A DNA stretch of 26,319 nt from positions 1 to 26,319 of the IMG/VR virus record IMGVR_UViG_3300025128_000276; one strand, given 5' to 3'. The notes below the pieces were generated by a model, which saw only the letters and a list, made by a program, of their open reading frames with translations, had not been told where the DNA came from and did not search any database. Numbering within the stretch: position 1 is the stretch's first letter; each line of letters starts with the position of its first letter. The translations under genes were made by a program, and so were the position numbers. Of this stretch, positions 13,775 to 21,708 are shown piece after piece. This DNA is from a virus.

Positions 13775-14097
13775 AAAAACTTTCAAAAGATAACCCTTTA
13801 AATCAAGCTGATCTTGACGGTGACGGTATAGTTACAAAAGAAGAACTTGACACGCATGAGCGTTTTATAAAGATAGATAACCAAAACAGAAAAGAAGATC
13901 AAAGTCGTTTTATGATTTTATTTAGTTTATTTAGTGTAACCGCTTTTATTGCAATAATGATGACTCCGTTTATTACAATAGAGCGTGTTCAGGTGCTTCA
14001 ACCTATTGGCTCAACATGGGTTATCGCCAACATGGGTATCATTGGGGCATTTCTTGGAACGTCAGCTTACACAAAAATTAAGGAAAACGGGAAATGA
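13771..14097 (+). CDS. EF-hand membrane protein, possible holin or regulator
   Basis: The 108-aa protein has a textbook EF-hand loop at residues 14-25 (DLDGDGIVTKEE: Asp at loop positions 1, 3 and 5, Thr at 9, Glu at 12). A charged helix (DTHERFIKIDNQNRKEDQSR) and two membrane spans follow (about 45-65, FMILFSLFSVTAFIAIMMTP; about 79-98, WVIANMGIIGAFLGTSAY). Only one EF-hand is present, whereas these usually act in pairs, so a dimer is likely if it binds Ca2+. I prefer the ATG at 13771, which overlaps the preceding mini-gene's stop, over the in-frame 13756. The stop overlaps the 3TM holin gene (ATGA). I recall similar EF-hand plus membrane proteins in marine phages, function unknown. Its place in the lysis cassette suggests a role in membrane permeabilisation. 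Confidence 0.65.
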   Translation: MKKLSKDNPLNQADLDGDGIVTKEELDTHERFIKIDNQNRKEDQSRFMILFSLFSVTAFIAIMMTPFITIERVQVLQPIGSTWVIANMGIIGAFLGTSAYTKIKENGK

Positions 14098-14495
14098 GTT
14101 TATTAAACAGTCTTATAGGTCCAGTAACTGGTATCCTTGATAAAGTTATAGAAGACAAAGATCAAAAGGCTAAACTCGCACACGAGATAGCTACCATGTC
14201 CGATACCCACGCTCAACAGGCTTTGCTTGCTCAATTAGAAATAAACAAAGCAGAAGCAGCGTCTGGTAGTTTGTTTAAAGGCGGTTGGCGGCCCTTTATT
14301 GGGTGGACATCTGGGATTGCTTTTGCGTATCATTTTGTACTTCAACCTTTTTTGGTTTTTGTTTTAACAGCTTCAGGAGTGAATTTACCAGAGTTACCAA
14401 ATTTTGACATGAGTACGCTCCTCACGGTTTTAGGCGGAATGCTAGGCATAGGCTCCCTCAGAACGTATGAGAAGCAGAAAGGTTTAACGAAATAG
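14094..14495 (+). CDS. Holin, GTA-type 3TM family
   Basis: The 133-aa protein matches the pattern of the GTA_holin_3TM family (PF11351, from memory). The N-terminus is MSLLNSLIGPVTGILDKVIE, then DKDQKAKLAHEIATM and a helix QLEINKAEAASGSLFKGG. The signature WRPFIGW occupies residues 65-71. Hydrophobic spans lie around 70-93 (ending FVLQPFLVFVLTA) and 106-122 (MSTLLTVLGGMLGIGSL), and the C-terminus RTYEKQKG is typical. Holins form lesions in the inner membrane that release the endolysin or trigger lysis. The endolysin starts about 120 nt downstream. Start and neighbours overlap by ATGA. This family is well represented in alphaproteobacterial phages and gene transfer agents, a mild hint at the host group. 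Confidence 0.85.
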   Translation: MSLLNSLIGPVTGILDKVIEDKDQKAKLAHEIATMSDTHAQQALLAQLEINKAEAASGSLFKGGWRPFIGWTSGIAFAYHFVLQPFLVFVLTASGVNLPELPNFDMSTLLTVLGGMLGIGSLRTYEKQKGLTK

Positions 14496-14659
14496 AAGAT
14501 GAAGTTTGTATTGTCTGTGGAACTAAAATAAATGTATACTGGATATACACTAGAGAACAAAAATGGAAAACTATGAAAGAAGTTTGTCTTACGTGCAAAC
14601 AAAGGAGTGACGATGAAAGAAAATTTCGAGAAAGCTCTACAAATGCTCTTAAAACATGA
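14492..14659 (+). CDS. Orphan CxxC...CxxC frame without a standard start codon
   Basis: A reading frame open from 14471 to a TGA at 14657-14659 encodes EDEVCIVCGTKINVYWIYTR followed by EQKWKTMKEVCLTCKQR and a charged tail. The two CxxC pairs, 24 residues apart between their inner Cys, look like a zinc ribbon and are unlikely in random sequence. Yet no ATG, GTG or TTG precedes the first pair; ATA at 14492 and ATT at 14510 are the only near-cognate options. The first in-frame ATG would cut off the first Cys pair. It starts in the end of the holin gene and overlaps the endolysin start. It may be a gene using a rare start, the product of frameshifting, a decayed gene, or a chance frame. The given start is provisional. 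Confidence 0.35.
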   Translation: MEDEVCIVCGTKINVYWIYTREQKWKTMKEVCLTCKQRSDDERKFRESSTNALKT

Positions 14660-15122
14660 AGGTGGGTACGTTAACCACCCGCGTGATCCTGGGGGTGAGA
14701 CTAATCACGGTGTAACACGTTTAGTTTGGCAACGTTGGGTTGGTAGAGAGCTTAGAGACAATGAGATGAAAGATCTTACTCAAGCAGATGTAGCTCCTTT
14801 ATATAAACATGAATACTGGAAAAAAATTAAAGGGGACGATTTACCATCTGGTTTAGACTTTTTTTGTTTTGATTGGGGTGTTAATTCAGGGACTAGCCGT
14901 AGTGCAAAAGCTTTACAAGGTGTAATAGGCGCAGTACAGGATGGCGGAATAGGACCTATAACATTAAAAATGCTTGCAGAACATGATGCAACAGAAGTCT
15001 TACATAAAATGCACGATAAACGTCAAGGGTTCTATGAAGGATTGTCAACATTTGATACATTTGGTAAAGGTTGGACAAGGAGAAATAAAGAAGCGTTAGA
15101 AGAAGCTCTACAACTAACATAG
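14613..15122 (+). CDS. Endolysin, glycoside hydrolase family 108
   Basis: This 169-aa muramidase-type enzyme hydrolyses peptidoglycan during lysis. The family signature is clear: LLKHEGGYVNHPRDPGGETN followed by HGVT, with the EGGY catalytic Glu at residue 16. W-rich segments follow, then LYKHEYWKKI, and a C-terminal PG_binding_3-like part (FDWGVNSGTSRSAKALQGVI, then DGGIGPITLKML). The ATG at 14613 is preferred because AAAGGAG ends 5 nt upstream; an in-frame GTG at 14607 overlaps that site and is rejected. There is no signal peptide, so export depends on the holin, as for canonical endolysins. Length is normal for the family. No Rz/Rz1-like spanin was recognised next to it. Confidence 0.92.
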   Translation: MKENFEKALQMLLKHEGGYVNHPRDPGGETNHGVTRLVWQRWVGRELRDNEMKDLTQADVAPLYKHEYWKKIKGDDLPSGLDFFCFDWGVNSGTSRSAKALQGVIGAVQDGGIGPITLKMLAEHDATEVLHKMHDKRQGFYEGLSTFDTFGKGWTRRNKEALEEALQLT

Positions 15123-15130
15123 GAAGTACC

Positions 15131-17266
15131 ATGCCTGTTAAGAAGTTAACATTTAGATCTGGGGTTAATAGAGAAAATACACGCTATACTAATGAAGGTG
15201 GTTGGTTTGAGTGTAATAATGTACGGTTTAGACAAGGCACTCCTGAAAAAATTGGTGGGTGGACTCGTATAAACTCTTCAACTTTTGACGGTATTGCACG
15301 ATCATTACATAACTGGATTACTTTATCAGGACAAAATTTAATAGGTGTAGGTACTAACCTTAAATTTCTCATTGAGAACGGCGGTGCGTACAATGACATT
15401 ACTCCTGTACGTAGTACAACCTCATCAGGAGATGTGACATTTAGTGCGTCTAATACAACTTTAAGCGCTAATGTAACTTCGACAAGTGCAACAACTATAG
15501 CAATAACTGATGGTACAGGATTTCCAGTAGCAGGGAAAGTTTTAATAGACAGTGAAATTGTAGATTATACAGGTATTACTGACAACACGTTAACAGGTTG
15601 CACACGAGGGGCTTCTAAACTTGTAGACGACGTAGCCACTAGCACAACGGCAGCAACACATAGTTCAGGAGCCGCAGTAACGTGTTTTACAATAATTGTT
15701 ACCGACGCTGCTCATGGGGTTATAGCAGGAGATTTCGTGACATTTAGTGGAGCCGCTTCATTAGGAGGTAATATTACTGCCACTGTTCTGAATAGAAATT
15801 ATCAAATAGAAGCGGTAGAGACTCCAGATACTTATACAATACTTGCTAAGAGTTTTAGTGATAGCACGTTAAAGTTTACTAATGTTGCGTCTACTTCTTC
15901 AGATTCTAGCAACGGGGGGAATAGTGTTGTAGCGACTTATCAAGTAAGCACAACCGCAGCGTCTGCTACAGAAGTCCGAGGTTGGGGTGCAGGTGCTTGG
16001 GGATCAGGTCCTTTTGGTACTGGTGAAACAAGTACAGAAGATTTTAGATTATGGACACAAAGTAATTTTACAGAAGATTTAATTTTTGGACCTAGAGGAG
16101 GTAGATTGTATTATTGGGACGCAAGTGTAAGCGCTCCTTTAGAAACAAGAGCTGTTGAACTTTCTACCCTTGCAGGAGCATCTAACGTACCTACCGTTCA
16201 AAACGGAATATTAGTTTCTGATGTAAGTAATTTTGTATTTTGTTTTGGCGCTAATATATACGGGTCTACTACTCAAAATCCCATGCTTATACGTTGGTCA
16301 GATATAGAAAGTGCTGTAAATTGGGAGGTTACTGCTACTAGTCAGGCAGGGTTCTTAACACTATCTAAGGGAACAGAAATAGTTGGAGCAAAACAAAGTA
16401 GACAAGAAATTCTTGTTTGGACTGATGCTGCTTTGTATTCTTTACAATATGTAGGAATAGATTCAGGTGTGTGGAGTTCTCAACTTCTTGGTGAAAAAAT
16501 ATCTATAGCTTCTCAAAATGCTATGGTCACTGCAGGAAGTGCAACCTATTGGATGGGTAAAGATAAGTTTTACAAATATGATGGGCGAGTGCAAACATTA
16601 ACGTGCGATTTACGTAAACACGTTTTTACTGATTTTAACACTGAACAGTATACTCAAGTGTTTGGTGGCAGTAATGAAGGGTACAATGAAATATGGTGGT
16701 TCTATTGTTCTGGTAGCGCTACCAACATTGATAAATACATTGTATATAATTATGTAGAAAATATTTGGTACTATGGATCTATGGCACGTTCTGCTTGGTT
16801 AGATTCAGGACTTCGTAATTTTCCACTAGCAGCTACGTATAATGGAGTGCTTGTAAATCATGAAGAAGGCATAGATGATAATGAAACAGCTACTACGGCG
16901 GCTATATCTTCTTTTATAACATCTTCAGAGTTTGATTTAGATGATGGACATCAATTTATGCTTATGTCTCGTGTAATACCTGATGTGTCTTTTGAGGGGT
17001 CTACCTCCGACAGCCCTGCGGTTGCTATGACATTTTTTGGTTTGGGGTCTTCTGGTTCAGGATATAACGATCCCGCGTCAGAAAGTGGCGTAAATACAGG
17101 CACAATAACACGTTCAGCCACATCTCCTGTAGAGGTCTATACAACACAAGTACACACACGAGTTCGAGGTAGGCAGATGTCTTTAAAAATAGAGTCTACC
17201 ACTACAGGAGTTCAATGGCAGTTAGGCGCTCCAAGACTTGATATGCGTCCAGATGGGAGGCGGTAA
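15131..17266 (+). CDS. Tail nozzle / DNA stabilisation-like protein
   Basis: The 711-aa beta-rich protein resembles the nozzle or stabilisation proteins of short-tailed phages (P22 gp10-like, functionally like T7 gp12). It opens with KLTFRSGVNRENTRYTNEGG and VRFRQGTPEKIGGWTR, and ends with VHTRVRGRQMSLKIES and WQLGAPRLDMRPDGRR, a signature I associate with that class. Between them are propeller-like repeats (EDLIFGPRGGRLYYWDAS, EILVWTDAALYSLQYVGIDS, DKFYKYDGRVQTL, IVYNYVENIWYYGS). Residues about 119-161 form an inserted beta-domain (ITDGTGFPVAGKVLIDSEIV, then DNTLTGCTRGA). AGGAAG lies just upstream of the start. The stop overlaps the next start. Its presence argues for a podovirus-like tail that plugs and later releases DNA. 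Confidence 0.7.
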   Translation: MPVKKLTFRSGVNRENTRYTNEGGWFECNNVRFRQGTPEKIGGWTRINSSTFDGIARSLHNWITLSGQNLIGVGTNLKFLIENGGAYNDITPVRSTTSSGDVTFSASNTTLSANVTSTSATTIAITDGTGFPVAGKVLIDSEIVDYTGITDNTLTGCTRGASKLVDDVATSTTAATHSSGAAVTCFTIIVTDAAHGVIAGDFVTFSGAASLGGNITATVLNRNYQIEAVETPDTYTILAKSFSDSTLKFTNVASTSSDSSNGGNSVVATYQVSTTAASATEVRGWGAGAWGSGPFGTGETSTEDFRLWTQSNFTEDLIFGPRGGRLYYWDASVSAPLETRAVELSTLAGASNVPTVQNGILVSDVSNFVFCFGANIYGSTTQNPMLIRWSDIESAVNWEVTATSQAGFLTLSKGTEIVGAKQSRQEILVWTDAALYSLQYVGIDSGVWSSQLLGEKISIASQNAMVTAGSATYWMGKDKFYKYDGRVQTLTCDLRKHVFTDFNTEQYTQVFGGSNEGYNEIWWFYCSGSATNIDKYIVYNYVENIWYYGSMARSAWLDSGLRNFPLAATYNGVLVNHEEGIDDNETATTAAISSFITSSEFDLDDGHQFMLMSRVIPDVSFEGSTSDSPAVAMTFFGLGSSGSGYNDPASESGVNTGTITRSATSPVEVYTTQVHTRVRGRQMSLKIESTTTGVQWQLGAPRLDMRPDGRR

Positions 17267-17451
17267 TGACCACTGAATATACAGTAGGGTTTCGCGCACC
17301 CGCACTGCCTTTTCCTCCTGACGAGTATAGTAAGTTGTATGTTAGTGAATTTAACGCATTGTTACGTATATATTTTAACCAAATAGATAATACATTGCGT
17401 GACACTGCTATTGTTAATAGAGCTGAAGCACAAGCGTGGTTTTTAGGATAA
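17266..17451 (+). CDS. 61-aa conserved nozzle-companion protein
   Basis: The small protein begins MTTEYTVGFRAPALPFPPDE and continues YSKLYVSEFNALLRIYFNQI, then DNTLRD. A Pro-rich extended N-terminus is followed by one amphipathic helix. Similar 60-80-residue proteins with PxPPxEY-type starts follow nozzle genes in marine phages, as I recall. It overlaps both neighbours (TAATG at each end), so the three are translated in series. It may help assemble fibres or internal proteins on the nozzle, but the function is not known. Confidence 0.6.
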   Translation: MTTEYTVGFRAPALPFPPDEYSKLYVSEFNALLRIYFNQIDNTLRDTAIVNRAEAQAWFLG

Positions 17452-17771
17452 TGGCAAATACGTACACAAATGCAAAAATAGATTTAACAAGTACAAGTGT
17501 TACAACACTTTATACCTGTGCAACGTCTACAACTGCTATATTTAAGTCTATACTTGTATCTGAAGACTCAGGTAATGCAGATACTATAACTGTTACTTTG
17601 ACTAGCGGTAGTGATGTGTTTAGTCTATTTAAAACAAAGTCTATTAGCGCAAATGCTACAACAGAGTTACTTACTGCACCTCTTGTTGTTACAGCGGGCG
17701 AAATAATAAAAGTAACTGCTGCTACTGCTAACAGGTTACACGTTGTTGCTAGTGTATTGGAGTTAACATAA
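17451..17771 (+). CDS. Small beta-sandwich structural protein
   Basis: The 106-aa protein reads MANTYTNAKIDLTSTSVTTL followed by YTCATSTTAIFKSILVSED and ADTITVTLTSGSDVFSLFK, then TTELLTAPLVVTAGEIIKVT and RLHVVASVLELT. The alternating strand pattern and the order of elements match a family I recall in many marine phages, predicted as a single beta-sandwich that assembles on the virion surface. The ATG at 17451 is chosen over the in-frame 17436 because it forms the TAATG overlap and gives the conserved MANTYTN start. Its own stop overlaps the next ATG. Virion surface or tail accessory is the likely role; no direct evidence for a partner. Confidence 0.65.
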   Translation: MANTYTNAKIDLTSTSVTTLYTCATSTTAIFKSILVSEDSGNADTITVTLTSGSDVFSLFKTKSISANATTELLTAPLVVTAGEIIKVTAATANRLHVVASVLELT

Positions 17772-20700
17772 TGTCGATCTTAGACGAATATATGAAGATG
17801 ACTAAAGCAGAACAAGAGGCCGCAACTCAAGCGGCGTTAGAAGATTTTTTAGCTGCACTAGAAACAGCGGGACCAACACCATTAGACCTTGCAGGGCAAG
17901 CATATATGGAACGATTAGAGGCAGAACAGGCAGAAGCAGCAAGAATAGCAGAACAAGAAGCAGCAGCTCAAGCAGCAGCTCAAGCGGAAGCAGACAGGTT
18001 AGCGGAAGAGGCGGCGGCAGCCCAACAAGCAGCAGAAGAAGCCCTAGCAGCGTCACAGGCTGCAATGGCAGAAGCTATAGCAAACAGCACAGGAATAGGA
18101 CCTGTGTACACTCCTGCGACGCAAGCAGCGGAGGAACAAGCAGATGCTGCCCAAGAAACAGCAGTAGCGGTAACAGAAGCGGCAGCTCAAGCAGATGCAA
18201 TAGCAAACCCTCCTTATGATACTGATATTTACCAAAAAAATGATGGGTATTGGTACTATCAAGACGAAGACGGTAAAGAGATTGACATAGGTGTTCGTGA
18301 CGAGGATAGAGCTAAAGAACTTTTAGACAATTATGAGGAAGTCGTTAATGAAGATTTGACTCCTTTGACGGATACAAGCGCGTATGTAGGTGAAGATGGT
18401 GAGCCTAAAGAAGGCTATAGATTTGGTGAAGATGGTACGGTCTTTAAAGATATTGGTGATACTTGGGCGCAAGTCTATGTAAACAAAGACGGTCAAACTG
18501 TAGAAAAAGATACAGGCAGAGAGAAGTTTAGAAACGCTGTAGATTGGGAAAAAGGCGCAGAAGGCGAAAGACGCGAAGGTTTAGGTGGTCTTGTAAACGA
18601 TGTTCTTGGTAGCAATATAGCAAAAGGACTTCTTGCAGTTGCAACAGGGGGAGCCTCTATACCTTTTACAACTCTTGGAACAGCAGTTAAAACCGTAGCA
18701 GATGGTGGTAATCCTATTCTTGCGTTTCTAAGCACAGGTGCAGGAATGCAACTTGGAAACGATCTAATTAAAACATTGTCGGATGCAACGGGTGGAAATT
18801 TGTCATCCACTGCACAAAATGCAATTACAGGTGTTTTTGAAGGAAAAAATCTAGAGTCCATTGTGGCAGGAGCGGCGGGATTAGACGGTGTTGCTTCAGC
18901 TATTTCAGAACAACTAACAGATATAGTAAAACAAGTTGTTCCTGATCTTTCTAGTGAGTTGGCAGATGGGATTAAAAACACCCTTTCTACAGCAATAACA
19001 CAAGTAACCACGGGGTCAGATTTAGCCACTGCTCTAGATAGCGCAATAGGAGGCGCTCTTATGGCAGAAGCAACTAAGTCTCCTAAAGATGAGGTAGATG
19101 CTGATACAATAGTAGATGAAGAAACTCTTGATGCCATGTCTGACGCAGAAACAGGCGCGGATTCTGATTTAGGTACTTCCACATACACACCTGGGCAAAT
19201 CGGTGAGACTGACATAGATCTATCTGATGAACAAAAATTACAACAACAACAAATATTTTATGAATCTGGCGGGAGTAAGGGAGAAGACTTTGGGATATAT
19301 GTCCCAGGGGTAGAATATTTTAGAGATATGGATGGTAATTTAAACGTTATAAATTTAGACGGAACAACCACTTCTCTTAATACTCCATCTTTAACAAATA
19401 TAGAAGGCACTGCTATTGTTGACCCTTTAAGTGAAGACCCTCTTAAAGTTATAACAGATACTTTAGATGCAGAATCTGTTGAAGGAGAACAAGATGTTAC
19501 CGATGCTATTAATGCAATGGCTACAGCAGGGAAGGATTTTGAAGACGAAGAAGGAATAAGATTTTCAGATTTTGTAAAAAATGCAACAAGTCAATTTTTA
19601 AAAGAGTCTGTGTCAGGTGCGCTTGAAGGAGCAGCTAATTTAGCAGACCAAGGAGTTAGGGCGATTGTAGATTTTGGCGACACACTTACAGGTTTTGACA
19701 GGTCAGGAGATCCAAACGCAGTACAAGTAGTTGATTATAAAGATGCTTTAGATTTATATGAAAAATCAGAAAAGGGTGAATTTAGTTCTGATTTTGGAAA
19801 TTTTGTACAACTCACTAATGAAAAAGCTCAAGAATTATTTGATTCTATGACTCCTGCGGCAAAAGAAGCTCTTGAGGGGGTACAAGCCACGGGGGATTTA
19901 GTTTGGAAAAAAGTAGAAGGAGAGGATGGAAGTATTAGTTTTGTGCCTGTTATGGAAAATGTTTCTGGAGGAACAAATCCAACTCTTGAAGGGTATGCTT
20001 TAAAAGCAACAGGTGATATATTTGATATAGCTAAAGATGTAGGACTTGCATTTCTTGGTCCTACGGGGTGGGCGATTTCAGCAGGGTTAAACATATCAGA
20101 AGCGTCTGGTGCAGCCGCTAGAGAAATAGAATTAGCAGTTATAAATAAACTAGAAGATCCTAGTTTTATAAAAAGCGATACTTATCAAAAATATTTATCT
20201 GATGCGGATGGCAATCATGCGCAGGCAGGGCTTGCAATAATGGCAGAAGCCAAAGGCACAGCGTTATTAGGAGCAGGTTTAACAGGGGCTGCGGCAGATA
20301 CTGCCACTACAGCAGCAATATTAATGCCCGCAACAAAACTAGGATCAGCTTTATTTACTAAATTAGCAGGGGGGTCGACAGTTCTGCTTAGTGAATTTAT
20401 ATCTGGTGCAGGAGAACAAGCTTTTGTAAATCTTGGTTTAGACACCGCAGGGCTAGAAACAGCGTTAGGGTCGAATGTTATAGGAGCAGGTATTGAAGAA
20501 ATGATCGCAGGATCTCCAGGTGCTACTTTTGCAGGATCTGGATCATCTGAGTCTACTAATGCCGCGTATATTAATTCTATAAACGGATCAAATAGTTTTG
20601 AGCCTAGTGGAGGACAAGATATTTCTACGTTTGAAGGTTCTACTTATGACGAAGTACCTACAGGCACTACTGGAACTACACCTACTGGAACTACACCTAC

Positions 20701-21700
20701 TGAAACTACACCCACTACAACTGAAGAAGTGGATGATGCTTCTGATACCCCAACCTTTATTCCCACTTCTGTAGGCACAACTGGAACTACATCTACTGAA
20801 GAAGTAGAAGTTGATGAAACAGACGATACAACTGAAGAAGTAGAAGTTGATGAAACAGACGATACAACTGAAGAAGTAGTTGATGAAACAGACGATACAA
20901 CTGAAGAAGTAGAAGTTGATGAAACAGACGATACAACTGAAGAAGAGGAAGCAACAGGAGAAACAACGACAACAATACCTCCAAGTCCTACAGGAGGTGT
21001 AGATGTTTCAAAACCAGAATCTAATCTTCCACCAGAAGAACAACCTGGGTATGACCCAGGGCCAGTAGATGAATCTGGACAGATTGGAGTTGTGACACCT
21101 GCACCAACAGACACTGATACTGATACTGATACTGATACTGGTGGTCTAACGGTTGAAGATGTAACAGATATAACAGGACAAGATCCTGATACTGTAACTC
21201 AAGATGATGTGAATGCTACTGATGAAATTATTACCATATTAGAGGGAGATACTGATACTACCATTGATACTACTACAGATACAGGTATTACTACAGATAC
21301 AGGTATTACTACAGATACAGATACTACCACTGATACCACCACTGATACTACCACTGACACCACCGTATCTACTGATGTTCAAGAAGATATAGAAGAAGAG
21401 GAAGAAGAGGAAGAAGAAGACGACCCTGCATATAGATTGTTAACTAGAGATGTTAAGGTTACTAACCCTGAGCTAGCAAAAATGGGACCTATATTTGGGT
21501 CTCCTTATAAACCAAGAGAACTATCATTAGCGCAAGGCACAACTTCTATATCTCCTTATGGGTCTAGGGGGTTAGCTGCATTACAAGGTTTAGATGCTTA
21601 CAACCAAAAAAGATTAAATTTACCCTTAACACGCGCTAAAACAGGTGGTAGAGTGCAAAATGACACGTTACAAGACGCTTTAATGCGTCTTATTAGATGA
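17771..21700 (+). CDS. Giant low-complexity internal virion-like protein
   Basis: The 1309-aa protein is the first of a series of probable ejection proteins. Residues 43-106 are an Ala/Glu/Gln coiled coil (AEQAEAARIAEQEAAAQAAA). Residues about 150-280 form a charged domain with two similar modules (GYWYYQDEDGKEIDIGVRDE, later WAQVYVNKDGQTVEKD). Residues about 280-430 and 740-920 are Ala/Gly-rich, weakly hydrophobic helices that could interact with membrane after ejection. Residues about 960-1220 are acidic Thr/Asp/Glu repeats (EEVEVDETDDTT, TDTTTDTTTDTT, a poly-Glu run). The last 90 residues are ordered again (LTRDVKVTNPELAKMGPIFG, then AKTGGRVQNDTLQDALMRL) and may be the virion-docking end. 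No enzyme motif was found. Role inferred from position and architecture. Confidence 0.6.
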   Translation: MSILDEYMKMTKAEQEAATQAALEDFLAALETAGPTPLDLAGQAYMERLEAEQAEAARIAEQEAAAQAAAQAEADRLAEEAAAAQQAAEEALAASQAAMAEAIANSTGIGPVYTPATQAAEEQADAAQETAVAVTEAAAQADAIANPPYDTDIYQKNDGYWYYQDEDGKEIDIGVRDEDRAKELLDNYEEVVNEDLTPLTDTSAYVGEDGEPKEGYRFGEDGTVFKDIGDTWAQVYVNKDGQTVEKDTGREKFRNAVDWEKGAEGERREGLGGLVNDVLGSNIAKGLLAVATGGASIPFTTLGTAVKTVADGGNPILAFLSTGAGMQLGNDLIKTLSDATGGNLSSTAQNAITGVFEGKNLESIVAGAAGLDGVASAISEQLTDIVKQVVPDLSSELADGIKNTLSTAITQVTTGSDLATALDSAIGGALMAEATKSPKDEVDADTIVDEETLDAMSDAETGADSDLGTSTYTPGQIGETDIDLSDEQKLQQQQIFYESGGSKGEDFGIYVPGVEYFRDMDGNLNVINLDGTTTSLNTPSLTNIEGTAIVDPLSEDPLKVITDTLDAESVEGEQDVTDAINAMATAGKDFEDEEGIRFSDFVKNATSQFLKESVSGALEGAANLADQGVRAIVDFGDTLTGFDRSGDPNAVQVVDYKDALDLYEKSEKGEFSSDFGNFVQLTNEKAQELFDSMTPAAKEALEGVQATGDLVWKKVEGEDGSISFVPVMENVSGGTNPTLEGYALKATGDIFDIAKDVGLAFLGPTGWAISAGLNISEASGAAAREIELAVINKLEDPSFIKSDTYQKYLSDADGNHAQAGLAIMAEAKGTALLGAGLTGAAADTATTAAILMPATKLGSALFTKLAGGSTVLLSEFISGAGEQAFVNLGLDTAGLETALGSNVIGAGIEEMIAGSPGATFAGSGSSESTNAAYINSINGSNSFEPSGGQDISTFEGSTYDEVPTGTTGTTPTGTTPTETTPTTTEEVDDASDTPTFIPTSVGTTGTTSTEEVEVDETDDTTEEVEVDETDDTTEEVVDETDDTTEEVEVDETDDTTEEEEATGETTTTIPPSPTGGVDVSKPESNLPPEEQPGYDPGPVDESGQIGVVTPAPTDTDTDTDTDTGGLTVEDVTDITGQDPDTVTQDDVNATDEIITILEGDTDTTIDTTTDTGITTDTGITTDTDTTTDTTTDTTTDTTVSTDVQEDIEEEEEEEEEDDPAYRLLTRDVKVTNPELAKMGPIFGSPYKPRELSLAQGTTSISPYGSRGLAALQGLDAYNQKRLNLPLTRAKTGGRVQNDTLQDALMRLIR
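20672..20950 (+). repeat. 15-nt and 36-nt coding repeats in the acidic tract
   Basis: Three 15-nt units (GGAACTACACCTACT and a variant) lie at 20672-20716 and encode GTTPT. Four near-identical units of 36 nt (one of 33 nt) lie at 20795-20935 and encode TEEVEVDETDDT. Near identity at the base level indicates recent slippage or recombination, so copy number is likely to differ between related genomes. Confidence 0.9.
21113..21370 (+). repeat. ACTGAT-type microsatellite coding tract
   Basis: A run of ACTGAT hexamers (21113-21139) encodes alternating Asp-Thr. A second block (21247-21370) mixes ACTACAGATACAGGTATT and ACCACTGATACT units encoding TTDTGI and TTDT. A poly-Glu codon run follows at about 21382-21420. 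These low-complexity tracts have the signature of replication slippage and give a flexible acidic linker. Confidence 0.85.
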
Positions 21701-21708
21701 GGTAACTT

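Noticed and set aside
14466-14498. Programmed -1 frameshift fusing the holin to the CxxC frame
   Set aside because: No X_XXY_YYZ slippery heptamer is visible in the holin frame before its stop; kept only as one option for the orphan frame.
14607-14612. GTG start for the endolysin
   Set aside because: This GTG shares bases with the AAAGGAG ribosome-binding site that correctly spaces the ATG at 14613.
17436-17450. Upstream in-frame start for the 106-aa beta-sandwich gene
   Set aside because: The ATG at 17451 overlaps the previous stop (TAATG) and gives the expected MANTYTN N-terminus.
18493-19215. 240-codon open frame on the - strand
   Set aside because: It lies inside the 1309-aa gene and has a Ser/Val/Ala-rich composition typical of antisense shadows, with no Shine-Dalgarno or neighbouring - strand genes.
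20644-21114. 156-codon - strand frame full of SSVVSSVSSTSTSS-like repeats
   Set aside because: It is the reverse complement of the acidic DETDDTTEE repeat tract; the repeats alone keep it open.
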